From positions 1-64,000 of the forward strand of contig JAFYJH010000145.1 of the NCBI GenBank assembly GCA_017538195.1: a DNA stretch of 64,000 nucleotides. Reading direction: 5' to 3'. Shown in pieces: positions 8,335-17,687 of the stretch (the stretch's first letter is position 1; every line of letters begins with the position of its first letter). The notes under the pieces were generated by a model. It did not search any database, had not been told where the DNA came from, and saw only the letters and a program-made list of their open reading frames with translations. The DNA comes from Prevotella sp. Its GTDB lineage: Bacteria > Bacteroidota > Bacteroidia > Bacteroidales > Bacteroidaceae. The translations under genes and the position numbers were made by a program.

Positions 8335-8363
8335 AAACCCCCAACCCCCTAATTTAGGGGGCT
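8335..8363. repeat. REP-like hairpin P6, abutting the next start codon
   Basis: AAAACCCCCAACCCCC, TAATTTA, GGGGGCT, ending one base before the ATG at 8364. The right arm of the hairpin lies where a ribosome binding site should be. Confidence 0.85.
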
Positions 8364-9638
8364 ATGGAAAAAAGAACACGCGAGGCACTCATCAGCCTCA
8401 TCAATCGAGAAGTGGTGCCTGCCATTGGCTGTACGGAACCGATGGCAGTGGCGCTCTGCACGGCTCGTGCGACGGAAATGCTCGGCTGCCGACCTGAGAA
8501 AATCACCGCCCAACTCAGTGGAAACATTTTGAAAAACGCGATGGGCGTGGGGATTCCGGGCACGGGCATGATTGGACTGCCCATCGCTGTCGCACTCGGT
8601 GCGCTCATCGGCAAGTCGGCGTATCAACTCGAAGTGCTGAAAGACCTCACGCCCGAATCGTTGGAGGACGGAAAGCGGTTTGTTGCCGAAAATCGCATCC
8701 ACATCGGCGTGAAACCCGACTGCTGCGACCTGCTCTACATCGAAATCACCTGCGAGGCCGACGGAAAGAGCGAAACGGCGATTATCGAGGGGAGTCATAC
8801 GAATTTCAAAAGCGAAGGAGTAAGGAGTGAAGGAGTAAAGGGAGTTGAGGAAAATTGTCAATTGTCAATTGTCAATTGTCAATTGTCCCTCCGCCTCGTC
8901 TATGACTTCGCGATGGAAACACCCGTCGAGGAACTTTGTTTCATCTTGAAAACGCGCGATTTGAATATGGGAGCGGCTCGCGAAGCCCTGAAACACAACT
9001 ACGGCCACAACCTCGGAAAAACCATCGAGCGACCGCTTGCGAAAGGCATTTTCGGCAATAGCATCTTTTCGCATATCATCGCGAAAACCGCCGCCGCCTG
9101 CGACGCACGAATGGGCGGCGCGATGATTCCCGTGATGTCGAATTCCGGCTCTGGTAATCAAGGCATTTGCGCCACAAATCCCGTCGCCGTCTATGCCGAG
9201 GAAAACGAAAATACCGAGGAAGAACTCATCCGCGCCCTCACGCTTTCGCACCTCACCGCCATCTATATCAAGGAGTCGCTCGGTCGCTTGTCGGCCCTTT
9301 GCGGCTGCGTCGTGGCAGGCATCGGGTCGAGCGTCGGCATCACCTACTTGATGGGCGGCGACTTCGAGCATATCTGCCGCTCGGTGAAGAATATGATTGC
9401 CAATCTCACGGGTATGATTTGCGACGGCGCGAAGCCTTCGTGTTCGCTGAAAATCGCGTCGGGCGTATCGACCGCCGTGATGTCAGCCGTGCTGTCGATG
9501 GAAGGAAAATGCGTCAGTTCCGCCGAGGGAATCGTCGATGAGTGCGTCGATAAAACCATCCACAACCTCACGAGCATCGGTGCCGACGCGATGTGCGAAA
9601 CCGATCGCAAAGTGCTGAATATTATGACAAATAAATAA
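8364..9638 (+). CDS. L-cysteine desulfidase / UPF0597 family protein
   Basis: 424 residues of the CyuA (YhaM)/UPF0597 family, related to the alpha chain of serine dehydratase; characterised members split L-cysteine to pyruvate, ammonia and sulfide using an iron-sulfur cluster. Family motifs: PAIGCTEPMAVAL (~19-31), MSNSGSGNQGICATNPV (~258), LCGCVVAGIGSSVGITYLMGG (~311) and MICDGAKPSCSLKIASG (~350). Residues ~151-175 (SEGVRSEGVKGVEENCQLSIVNCQLS) are encoded by two adjacent tandem-repeat arrays and look foreign to the fold. The start codon abuts a GC-rich hairpin. Exact substrate is not proven by sequence. Confidence 0.85.
   Translation: MEKRTREALISLINREVVPAIGCTEPMAVALCTARATEMLGCRPEKITAQLSGNILKNAMGVGIPGTGMIGLPIAVALGALIGKSAYQLEVLKDLTPESLEDGKRFVAENRIHIGVKPDCCDLLYIEITCEADGKSETAIIEGSHTNFKSEGVRSEGVKGVEENCQLSIVNCQLSLRLVYDFAMETPVEELCFILKTRDLNMGAAREALKHNYGHNLGKTIERPLAKGIFGNSIFSHIIAKTAAACDARMGGAMIPVMSNSGSGNQGICATNPVAVYAEENENTEEELIRALTLSHLTAIYIKESLGRLSALCGCVVAGIGSSVGITYLMGGDFEHICRSVKNMIANLTGMICDGAKPSCSLKIASGVSTAVMSAVLSMEGKCVSSAEGIVDECVDKTIHNLTSIGADAMCETDRKVLNIMTNK
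8816..8887. repeat. Two tandem arrays inside the desulfidase gene (GGAGTRA and AATTGTC)
   Basis: 8816-8850 repeats GGAGT/GAAGGAGT words; 8853-8887 is five perfect AATTGTC heptamers. Together they add about 25 codons without shifting the frame. AATTGAC/AATTGTC words recur at 51557 upstream of corA. Confidence 0.9.
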
Positions 9639-9659
9639 TTTTTTAAACTACAAAATCGA

Positions 9660-11036
9660 ATGAAAAAAGTCAAACTACTTTTGAGCGCATGGTTGCTGCT
9701 GTCGGTGGCAATCAGTGCAAAGGCCGCAAACCACGACTTTTCGGGCGACAAATGCTACACGATTCATCGCTTCGGAAACGCCTCGGCCTACATCTTCCAA
9801 AGTGGCAACCAGATGGGTGCAGGCGGCCTCGAAACCAACAAAATGTGTTGGTGGGTGCTCGTTCCGACGGGAAACGACGACTGCTACTACATCAAGAATG
9901 CCACGACGGGCAAGTATGTGCAGAGTGTGAAGGGACTGGCGCAAAACGTGCCGGTGGCGATGGGCGACACGCCTGTTGAGTATCAAATCAAGAAGGACGA
10001 GAAGTCTGGCTCGACGAAAGGTTATTACTATATGGCCAGCACCGACCAGACGATTTCCACGGAATCGGCCTCGACAACGCTCGGTCTGAACTGGTATCAG
10101 GGGGGCGGAACGATTGTCGCGTGGTATATCCGAAGCGGCGTGAACGGCAATTCCTACTGGGAAATCGCCGAGGACGAGAATCGCTACAGCCCGAACTCGA
10201 TTGACGCATCGACTTTCTCGCGTTCCGTGCAGATGTATTCCGTGCCTTGCGGAACGACCGGCTCGATTTACCTGAAAAAAGCCGACATCGAAGGCAGCGA
10301 CATCTTGAGCGAAGTGCATTATTCCGTCAGTTCGAAGCCTTCGAAGGCGCACGTGATTTATACCGACCAGAAAGCCGAAGTGAAGCAGGGCGGAACGCTG
10401 CCGCTGAGCGTCACTTTGTCGGGCAGCAACGCGAATTTCCGCACTTTTGCCTACGCTGATTGGGACAAGGATGGCGTGTTTGAGGTCAGTCAGGAAATCA
10501 CGGGCAGCACGACGACCTTCAACGTGCCTGCCGACGCGGAAATCGGTCAGAGCAGGCTTCGCATCCGCGTAACCAACACCGACACAGAGGACGCTGAGGA
10601 CGATGTCATTGGTTTCTGCTACGACTTCCTCGTGAACGTGGTGAGTGGCAATGCCGAAATCGAGTGGACGGTCGAGGTGAACGACAAGACGCGCGGCACC
10701 GTTTCGGCTGAGGAAGTCGGCGGAACGCTGAAAGCGACGGTTACACCGCTCGGCGACGCCGTTTTCAAGGGTTGGAAGTTGATGCACAGCTATTTCAAGG
10801 GCGAAATCATCGGCACGAAGGCCGAAATCGAGGTTCCGCTCACGCAAAGCGTCCGACTTGTCGCCATTCTCTCGCCCAACACCAACGAGGCTTCCGGCAT
10901 CGCAACAAGCGAGCAGGAAACTCTTAAAAACAACGGCATCTACACCCTGCAAGGCATCAAAATCAAGGGAGAAAATCGCTCTCAACTGCCGAAAGGCATC
11001 TACATCATCAACAACAAAAAAGAAATCATCCGATAA
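9660..11036 (+). CDS. Secreted GEVED-domain protein
   Basis: 458 residues with a clear signal peptide (MKKVKLLLSAWLLL...SAKAA). Residues ~25-180 look like a ricin-type or other carbohydrate-binding beta-trefoil (repeated W..v., GKYVQSV, NSYWEI); this is tentative. Residues ~245-315 fit a GEVED domain (FAYADWDKDGVFE, then AEIGQSRLRIRVTN). The end (IYTLQGIKIKGENRSQLPKG, then IYIINNKKEIIR) is the same C-terminal tail type as the first gene. It lies 12 bp before a sulfatase and 21 bp after the desulfidase gene. A role in glycan binding or display is inference from neighbours. Confidence 0.75.
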   Translation: MKKVKLLLSAWLLLSVAISAKAANHDFSGDKCYTIHRFGNASAYIFQSGNQMGAGGLETNKMCWWVLVPTGNDDCYYIKNATTGKYVQSVKGLAQNVPVAMGDTPVEYQIKKDEKSGSTKGYYYMASTDQTISTESASTTLGLNWYQGGGTIVAWYIRSGVNGNSYWEIAEDENRYSPNSIDASTFSRSVQMYSVPCGTTGSIYLKKADIEGSDILSEVHYSVSSKPSKAHVIYTDQKAEVKQGGTLPLSVTLSGSNANFRTFAYADWDKDGVFEVSQEITGSTTTFNVPADAEIGQSRLRIRVTNTDTEDAEDDVIGFCYDFLVNVVSGNAEIEWTVEVNDKTRGTVSAEEVGGTLKATVTPLGDAVFKGWKLMHSYFKGEIIGTKAEIEVPLTQSVRLVAILSPNTNEASGIATSEQETLKNNGIYTLQGIKIKGENRSQLPKGIYIINNKKEIIR

Positions 11037-11048
11037 AACCTAAAAAAT

Positions 11049-12563
11049 ATGAAAGCAAACAAGTTATTATACGGTCTGGCAATGACCCCGGCACTCGCTT
11101 GCGGACAACAGAGCGAGAAGCCGAACATCATTTTCGTGCTTTGCGACGACATGGGCTGGGGCGACCTCGGCTGCTATGGTCAGCAGTACATTTCGACACC
11201 CAACATCGACCGAATGGCTCGCGAGGGAATGCAGTTCATGCAGGCTTACTGCGGCAGTCCCGTTTCGGCTCCGTCACGCGCCTCGCTGATGACGGGTCAG
11301 CACAGCGGACACTGCCATATTCGCGGCAACAAGGAGTATTGGAATTCGTCGGGCTATGTCTATTACAACGGCAATCAGGACTACAAAGTCGTCGGTCAGG
11401 AGCCGCTTGACCCGAACCACGTGGTAATTCCCGAAATCATGAAGGACAACGGCTACACGACGGCGCAGTTCGGAAAATGGGCTGGCGGCTACGAAGGCAG
11501 TAAATCCACGCCCGACAAGCGCGGAGTCGATGAATTTTACGGTCCGATTTGCCAGTTCCAAGCCCACGCCTATTATCCGAATTTCCTCAACAAATACAGC
11601 CGTGCCGACGGCGACAAAGGCGTCATTCGCGAGATTTTGGAGGAAAACATCAAGTACAAATTCACGACCGACGACTATTTCAAGCGTCCGCAGTACAGTG
11701 CCGACATGATTCACCAGAAAGCACTCGAATGGATTGACAAACAAGACGGAAAAACGCCTTTCTACGGCCTTTTCACCTACACTTTGCCACACGCTGAACT
11801 CGCTCAGCCCGAAGACTCGATTTATTTGAGTTACAAGGCGAAATTCTGCGACGACAAGACTTGGGGCGGCGACGTGGGCAGTTGGTATCACCGCGTGACG
11901 AACACCCACGCGCAATTCGCCGGAATGATTACCCGACTCGATGCCTACATGGGCGAAATCATGGCGAAACTCAAGGAAAAAGGCTTTGACGAGAACACGA
12001 TTCTGATTTTCTCGTCGGACAACGGTCCCCACGAGGAGGGCGGTGCCGACCCGACCTTCTTCAACCGCGACGGCGTGCTGAAAGGCATCAAGCGCAGTTG
12101 CAACGAAGGTGGAATCCGTATTCCGTTCATTGTGCGCTGGCCCGGAAAAGTTCCTGCGGGCGTGAAAAACGACCATCAATTGGCGTTCTACGACATCATG
12201 CCGACCTTCTGCGACATCATCGGCATTGAGAATTATGTAGAACAATATCGCAACAAGAAGGTCGCCAACGACTATTTCGACGGCATTTCCTTCCTGCCGA
12301 CGCTCTTGGGCAACGACGAGGCACAGGAGAAGCACGAGTATCTTTATTGGGAACTTGCACCGCAAATCGGCGTGCGCCAAGGCAATTGGAAACTGATTGT
12401 CAGAAACGGAAACAGCGAACTCTACGACCTTGCTTCCGATGTTCACGAGGACACGAACCTCGCAAACGACAGTCGCTATCAGGACAAACTCAATGAACTG
12501 AAGGCCATTGTTCGCAAGGAACACGTTGATAATTCGCTCTTCCCCATTACGTTGCCGAAATAA
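11049..12563 (+). CDS. Sulfatase, Ser-type formylglycine-dependent
   Basis: It hydrolyses sulfate esters, probably on glycans in the periplasm or at the cell surface. 504 residues with an N-terminal signal; C18 in LAC-G may be a lipoprotein site but the lipobox is weak. Metal-site residues D33 and D34 are in VLCDDMGWG. The maturation site is S73 in S-A-P-S-R (residues 73-77), so it is a Ser-type enzyme needing the anaerobic maturase at 4817. A second metal-binding segment is SSDNGPHEEGG (~320). It sits 12 bp after the GEVED protein, and a bidirectional terminator follows. Confidence 0.93.
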   Translation: MKANKLLYGLAMTPALACGQQSEKPNIIFVLCDDMGWGDLGCYGQQYISTPNIDRMAREGMQFMQAYCGSPVSAPSRASLMTGQHSGHCHIRGNKEYWNSSGYVYYNGNQDYKVVGQEPLDPNHVVIPEIMKDNGYTTAQFGKWAGGYEGSKSTPDKRGVDEFYGPICQFQAHAYYPNFLNKYSRADGDKGVIREILEENIKYKFTTDDYFKRPQYSADMIHQKALEWIDKQDGKTPFYGLFTYTLPHAELAQPEDSIYLSYKAKFCDDKTWGGDVGSWYHRVTNTHAQFAGMITRLDAYMGEIMAKLKEKGFDENTILIFSSDNGPHEEGGADPTFFNRDGVLKGIKRSCNEGGIRIPFIVRWPGKVPAGVKNDHQLAFYDIMPTFCDIIGIENYVEQYRNKKVANDYFDGISFLPTLLGNDEAQEKHEYLYWELAPQIGVRQGNWKLIVRNGNSELYDLASDVHEDTNLANDSRYQDKLNELKAIVRKEHVDNSLFPITLPK

Positions 12564-12580
12564 TTGTTATTCGAGACTCG

Positions 12581-12601
12581 AGGAACGAGGAGCGAGGAAC
12601 G
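12581..12601. repeat. Tandem heptamer AGGAACG after the sulfatase gene
   Basis: AGGAACG, AGGAGCG, AGGAACG between the sulfatase stop and the terminator. Same word as in the maturase gene (5437) and the helicase gene (56563). Confidence 0.85.
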
Positions 12602-12633
12602 AAAATCGATTTGAATCCAAATAACGAAGAAAA

Positions 12634-12668
12634 CCCCAGAAACCGAAATTTCTGGGGCTTTTCTTTTG
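12634..12668. terminator. Bidirectional terminator
   Basis: Stem CCCCAGAAA (12634-12642) with TTTCTGGGG (12649-12657), A-rich before and CTTTTCTTTT after. It lies between convergent genes and can serve both. Confidence 0.88.
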
Positions 12669-12682
12669 TCGAAAATCAACGA

Positions 12683-15505
12683 TTATTCTTCCTCTGGCGT
12701 CATCATCACCGTGATGCAGTTGCCAGCCGAAAGCAATTCCTTGACGAAGGCCGAAATCTTCTCAGGCGTTTGTGCCTGAATCGTGGCTTTCAGGTTCGTG
12801 TGCTCGTCGCTTCCGTACTTGTACCACCTGTAAATCTTGCCACTCCAGTAGGCGTTCTGCTTCACCGAGTCATCGACGCGCTTGAGCATCAGTTCCTTCA
12901 CCTTGTTGAGTTGCTCGGCATCGCAACTCACGGCGAGGTCATCGACCGCCTTTTGCAGCAGATACATCGCCGTGTCGCGCTTCTCAGGCTGCATCGGGCA
13001 ATAGGCCAACAGTTGCATATTGTGGTAGTCCTCCGACATCGATGCCTGACCCTGCGCAGCCACGCTGTAGGCGGCGGAAGCCTCCTCGCGAATCTCCTTC
13101 GTGTAGATCATTCGCATAATCTGGCCCGTGATGTCAGCCTGAATGTTGCGCTCAAGCGTGTAAGGCATATCCTCGTTGAACCAAACCTTCACGCCGATGC
13201 ACTTCGGAGTCTCCTGTTTGCGGGCGAAAATGTTGTCCACCTTGCCTTTTTGCAGGAAGTTCACGCGCTCAGCCTTCGGGTTCTTGCCCTTGGCAGGCAG
13301 TGCGCCGAGATACTGGCAGACGAGCGGACGAATCGTGGCTTCGTCGAAGTTGCCGATGATGCGGAACACCCAACCCTGAGCCGAAGCGGTGCGCTCCTTC
13401 GCCATTTCGAGGATGCGGTCGTAGCTGACATCCTTCAGAGCCTCGACGGTGAGCGGAGCCAGACGCGGATTGTGGCCGTACATCGTGGTGGTCATCGAGT
13501 CGCTGAAGGCGACGTCGGGCGACAGCGCACGGTTTTTCAGACCCACTTCAAGTTGCGACATCAGATTCTGATAGGCTTTTTCGTCCTTGTTGATGTTCGT
13601 GAAGTAGAGATAGGCCATTTGCAGCATCGTTTCCACATCCTTCGGGGTAGAAGAACCGCTCAAGCCCATGTTGCGACCGTTCATCGACAGGTCGGCGTTG
13701 GCGATTTTGCCTGCGAGGGCTTTTTCGAGTTCGGTCGATGAGAAATTGCCGAGTCCGCTGATGCCAATGACTTGGTCGAAGAGTTGCAGGTTGCGATAGT
13801 CTTTCGGACCGTAGAGCGACTCACCGCCAGGACCTTCGCCTGCGAGAATCACTTGGTCTTTCTTGAAATCGGTCTGCTTCAGCAGCACCACAACGCCATT
13901 CGAGAGTTGCAGTTCGGTGTAGCCGAACACGTCGTTTTTCAGTTCCTTCTTGATGGTTCCGGCCTTCGGCAGTTTCGTGATGAGTGGCTCGTCTTTCACG
14001 TTATCGACGTAAGCCTCCACCTGCTGCGCACGGGCGTCGGTCACGGCCTTCAGCAGACCTTCGCGCGTCGGATAGGCGTTGCCTTCCTTCTCGTTGTTGA
14101 ACGAGATGATGACCATATTCGAATCGTTCTCGACCACGCTGAAAAGTTGCTTCGCTGTGCCGTTGATGGCATCGAAGGGCAGCATCGGAACGATTTGCTT
14201 CATCGTTTCGTAGGTGTAGTCGATTGACGGCATCGGCTCGTTCGACAGGAAATGACCCAGACACTGCCTGTAGAACAGCGTGTTCGTGCGCTTTTCGCGG
14301 TTTTCGTAGGTCTTGTCGAGCGAACTCAGGTAGTCGGCCTTGAAACGGTTGTATTCCGTCGGCGTGAAACCGTGTTCAGCCACGCGACGAGCCTCGACGA
14401 GCACAGCCGTCAGAGCCTCGTCCATCTGCTCCATCTCCTTCGGCGTGGCATCGAGGGTGAGTGCGTCCTTCGTCTTGGCGAAAATATAGTTTCCGTCGCT
14501 TGCCGAAGCACTCACAAAGGGGCATCCGGCCTGCTGTACGACCTCTGAAAGACGGCGGTTGAGCATACTCATCGACGCGCCTTTGATGTATTTGTAAATC
14601 AGGTACGACAGGTCGCCCTTCAGCGAATCGGGATAGGTTTCGTGCTTGAACATAATATCGACGCTCGACGTGCGCTGTTCCTTGTCTTTGTCGATGATGA
14701 CGATGGGTTCGGCTGTGTCGGGCACGGGTTCGTCGATAATCGGGGCGGCATTTTCGGGATTCGTAATCGGGCCGAAAAGTTTCTTGATCATCGCCTCGGT
14801 GTGATCCACATCGACATCGCCCACGACGATAATGCCTTGATTCGTCGGATGATACCATTTCTCGTAATAGTCGCGCAGTTCCTTCGGGCTGAAGTTGTCA
14901 ATGACCGACATCAAGCCGATGGGGTAGCGCACGCCGTACTTCGAACCCGGATAGAGAGCCGGCAAATTGCGCTCGAACATACGGCTCGACGCCGATGTGC
15001 GCATACGCCATTCCTCGTGAATCACGCCGCGTTCCTTGTCGATTTCCTCGGGCTCCAAGAGCAGACCCGTGGACCAGTCGCGCAGAATCAGCAGACACGA
15101 GTCGAGTGCCGACTGACGCGCCGTCGGCACGTTGTCGATGTTATAGACCGTCTGGTCGATGCTCGTGTAGGCGTTCAAGTCGCCACCGAACTGTACGCCG
15201 ATGGTTTCCAGCCAACTAATCAGCGCGTTGCCCTTGAAATTGTCCGAGCCGTTGAAGGCCATGTGCTCGAGGAAGTGCGCCAGTCCGCGCTGACTTTCCT
15301 ACTCCTGAATCGAGCCGACCTTCTGCGCGATGTAGAAATTGGCGCGATGCTCCGGCCAGTTGTTGTAACGGATGTAGTAGGTCAGTCCGTTGTCGAGTTT
15401 ACCGATGCGCACAGCCGTGTCGAGAGGAATCGGCGGCAGCATTTGTGCGCCGACACTGCCTGCTACTGCGAGCAGCAGCGTCAAAAGAATACTTCTTAGT
15501 TTCAT
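12683..15505 (-). pseudogene. M16 family zinc protease interrupted by one in-frame amber codon
   Basis: Read through, it is a 940-codon M16 (insulinase/PqqL-like) periplasmic protease with signal peptide ([21 protein letters not shown]). Codon 69 is TAG (15299-15301), where the family has Glu in VGSIQE-E-ESQRGLAHFLEH. The frame is the same on both sides, so this is a single base change (GAG to TAG), not a frameshift. The stop falls just before the zinc motif HFLEH, so neither half alone can be active: the first is 68 residues, and the next ATG (15262) starts after the motif. The remaining 859 codons are intact, suggesting a recent mutation, readthrough or a sequence error. Confidence 0.85.
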
Positions 15506-15548
15506 GTTTTTAAAGATTTGAATGATAAAATTTTCTCCAATTACGCCA

Positions 15549-15579
15549 CAAATTTACGACTTTTTATCCGACTGGCAAA
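15549..15579 (-). promoter_or_regulatory. Promoter of the M16 protease gene
   Basis: On the minus strand TTTG (15579-15576), 19 nt, then TAAATTTG (15556-15549), about 45 bp before the start at 15505. Good fit to the Bacteroidetes consensus. Confidence 0.7.
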
Positions 15580-15586
15580 GAAATCG

Positions 15587-16156
15587 TCAAAAAACAATGT
15601 TAATCGACAGTGTTTGCGGCCCGACGGCGACGCTGTAGCGCGACCGCTCACCCGTGATTTTGTCGCCGATCCAATAGCCGAGTTCCGTGCCGAGAACGCC
15701 GATGGCAGCACCGGCGGCCACATCGTACCAGTGATGACGGTTGCGACAAACTCGGTCGATGCCCACCGCCGTTGCCACGGCGTAGCCCGCCACGGGAATC
15801 CATGCCGACTGCCGTCCGTATTCCTTATACAATTGGTGTGCGCCTGCGAAGGCGAAGGTCGAATGGCCCGAGGGAAACGATTTCTCGTCGGTGCCGTCGG
15901 GTCGCTCCTCGCTGACGAGATGTTTCAGTCCCCACGTCGTTCCCGACGAAATCGCGATGCTCGCCGCCGTGTTCACCACCAACCGCTTCCACGACGAACT
16001 GCTCTCCACGCCACATGCTTTCAGCGCAAACACCGACGCAACCGGCACGAATCGCAGCACATCGTCGGCTCCGTCGCCGTGGTAAGCCTTCGGCTGTGCC
16101 GACACGCTCAGCGTCGTCAGCCAAAACGCAAAAATACAAGCAAAATGTTTCAACAT
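15587..16156 (-). CDS. PAP2-superfamily phosphatase, secreted
   Basis: 189 residues with a signal peptide (FWLLTTLSVSAQ region). The three PAP2 phosphatase motifs are present in order: KHLVSEERP (~79), PSGHS (~95) and RVCRNRHHWYD (~136), giving catalytic His residues in motifs 2 and 3. Members dephosphorylate lipid phosphates or other phosphomonoesters facing the periplasm; the substrate is unknown. The gene is 81 bp upstream of the M16 protease, which has its own promoter. Confidence 0.88.
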   Translation of the reverse strand: MLKHFACIFAFWLTTLSVSAQPKAYHGDGADDVLRFVPVASVFALKACGVESSSSWKRLVVNTAASIAISSGTTWGLKHLVSEERPDGTDEKSFPSGHSTFAFAGAHQLYKEYGRQSAWIPVAGYAVATAVGIDRVCRNRHHWYDVAAGAAIGVLGTELGYWIGDKITGERSRYSVAVGPQTLSINIVF

Positions 16157-16179
16157 ACCATGAAAATATTATTCCGCTG

Positions 16180-16187
16180 CAAAGGTA
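16180..16187 (-). promoter_or_regulatory. -7 box of PAP2 phosphatase promoter
   Basis: TACCTTTG on the minus strand, 23 bp before the start codon. The -33 element is not clear. Confidence 0.5.
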
Positions 16188-16229
16188 ATCAAAAAAAATG
16201 AAATAGGCTCCGAAATAAATGGAAACGTT

Positions 16230-17498
16230 TCAGTCTTTCAGACATCCAATCGGGACAACAAAAACACCGTCTTCTCGCTGATAGGCGAATTCTCCACAGG
16301 TCAGCACCATCAGAAACGACGGCTTCCCCATCTTTTCCTGATCAACTTTAAGTGCCAGTTTTTTCAGGTTTTCTGCGGCTTCTTCGATTTGCTTGTGTCC
16401 AAGTTTTACCTCTACAGCTGCCCATCTCCCGTCGTTCAATGCGATGATCATATCGGCCTCAAGTCCGTTCTTGTCACGGAAATGGAAAACTTCTCCGTCG
16501 TTGGCTTGCGTGTAAATGCGCATATCTCTGGTACACAGAGACTCGAAAAGGAATCCGAAGAAGTTGAAATCTTCCAACAGGTGGTTCGGGCTTGTCCGCA
16601 AAACGGCTGTTGCTATCGACGGATCGGTGAAATGTCGTTTAGAAGCCGTCCTGATTGCCGTTTTTGAGCGCATAGATGGCGACCACGCCGGCAGGTCTTC
16701 GATCACGAAAATACGACGCAGGGCGTTCTGGTAAGAATCGAGAGTGGGCATGGAAATACCTTTCTCGTCCCCTTCGATATCTCGTAAAATAGTAGTGTTG
16801 GCGGCCATCGTCGCCACGTTACGGGCCAGCGACCTAAGCAACAACTGCACACGCTTTGGATTTTTCTCCACACCATCCACGCGCGACACATCTTGGTGTA
16901 TGATAGCATCCACATAATCGCGTGACAAGGCCAGCGCATCTTCGGTTTCCAACTTGACAGACGCAGGCCATCCGCCCCGGCAAATCGCAAAGGCAGCTTG
17001 TTCTACGGTCAGGCGAGACGGAATGAAGTCGATAGGCTTGTTTTCAAAAAGTTCTTGCAAAGAGACTTTTCCATTAGATTCTTGCGATTCGTACAGGCTC
17101 ATTGTACGCATTGCCAAGCGAGAAATGCGTCCCGTTCCGGTATGTAAGGTGGCGTTGTCTGTCGGCACAGCCGAGCCCGTTAGGATAAACTGCCCGGTCT
17201 TTTGCCGCTTGTCAACGGCGAACCGCACCGCATCCCAAAGCACGGGTGCCGTCTGCCATTCATCTATCAGGTGAGGCACCTCTCCTTCCAACAAAACCGA
17301 TGGTTTTGTGTCGGCTGCCATCATATAGCCTTTTGCCTTGTCAGGGTCTTGCATATAAATGACACTTTTGGCAGCCACAGAAGATGTGGCGGTCTTTCCG
17401 CACCACTTCGGACCTGTCACAAGCACTGCGCCGGAATGTTTTAGTTTTCGGGCGAGCAAAGCATCGCTGATTCTCGGTAAATAGTTCTTGATTTCCAT
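16230..17498 (-). CDS. AAA ATPase with DUF4143 domain (copy 1)
   Basis: 422 residues. N-terminal AAA_14 module: Walker A GPKWCGKT (~29-36) with an atypical Trp-Cys, then LIDEWQ in place of the usual Walker B DEIQ and LTGSAVP as sensor. The C-terminal DUF4143 part ends with a restriction-endonuclease-like segment (LEADMII, then WAAVEVKLG), so a D...EVK nuclease-like core remains. The start (MEIKNYLPRISD) is eight codons inside the open frame and fits the promoter. These ATPases are common in Bacteroidales; their role is unknown. Three 23-bp direct repeats overlap its promoter. Confidence 0.88.
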   Translation of the reverse strand: MEIKNYLPRISDALLARKLKHSGAVLVTGPKWCGKTATSSVAAKSVIYMQDPDKAKGYMMAADTKPSVLLEGEVPHLIDEWQTAPVLWDAVRFAVDKRQKTGQFILTGSAVPTDNATLHTGTGRISRLAMRTMSLYESQESNGKVSLQELFENKPIDFIPSRLTVEQAAFAICRGGWPASVKLETEDALALSRDYVDAIIHQDVSRVDGVEKNPKRVQLLLRSLARNVATMAANTTILRDIEGDEKGISMPTLDSYQNALRRIFVIEDLPAWSPSMRSKTAIRTASKRHFTDPSIATAVLRTSPNHLLEDFNFFGFLFESLCTRDMRIYTQANDGEVFHFRDKNGLEADMIIALNDGRWAAVEVKLGHKQIEEAAENLKKLALKVDQEKMGKPSFLMVLTCGEFAYQREDGVFVVPIGCLKD

Positions 17499-17519
17499 GT
17501 TTTGGGTATTATTTGCCTG

Positions 17520-17551
17520 CAAAATTACGAAAACTTTAAGAAATGGCCAAA
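17520..17551 (-). promoter_or_regulatory. Promoter of ATPase copy 1
   Basis: TTTG (17551-17548), exactly 20 nt, TAATTTTG (17527-17520). The -33 TTTG lies inside the first 23-bp direct repeat. Confidence 0.8.
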
Positions 17552-17600
17552 AATTTTTTTAAGAAATAGCCAAATTTTACTTTAAGAAAAGGCCAAAAAG
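17534..17600. repeat. Three 23-bp direct repeats at the ATPase copy 1 promoter
   Basis: Units begin at 17534, 17557 and 17580, each with core YTTTAAGAAATGGCCAAA (minor changes). The unit nearest the gene includes the -33 box. Regular spacing of about two helical turns suggests protein binding to one face of the DNA. Confidence 0.85.
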
Positions 17601-17612
17601 GTTTTAGGTAAT

Positions 17613-17661
17613 CAAAAAACGAAGTGAGTCCCCAAATTTGGAAAACTTTTGGGACTCACTT
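17613..17661 (-). terminator. Terminator of the small secreted protein gene
   Basis: Stem AAGTGAGTCCC (17622-17632) with GGGACTCACTT (17651-17661); on the minus strand it is followed by CGTTTTTTG. It ends the C10 protease operon. Confidence 0.85.
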
Positions 17662-17687
17662 TTTAAAGACTTGATTCGAGGAAAACG

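Noticed and set aside
12683..15505. TAG as a recoded sense codon
   Set aside because: manA, dsbD and the GH20 gene end with TAG at the expected length, so the standard code is used.
15299..15505. Separate 68-residue small protein
   Set aside because: It is the N-terminal end of the M16 protease in the same frame, cut by the amber codon.
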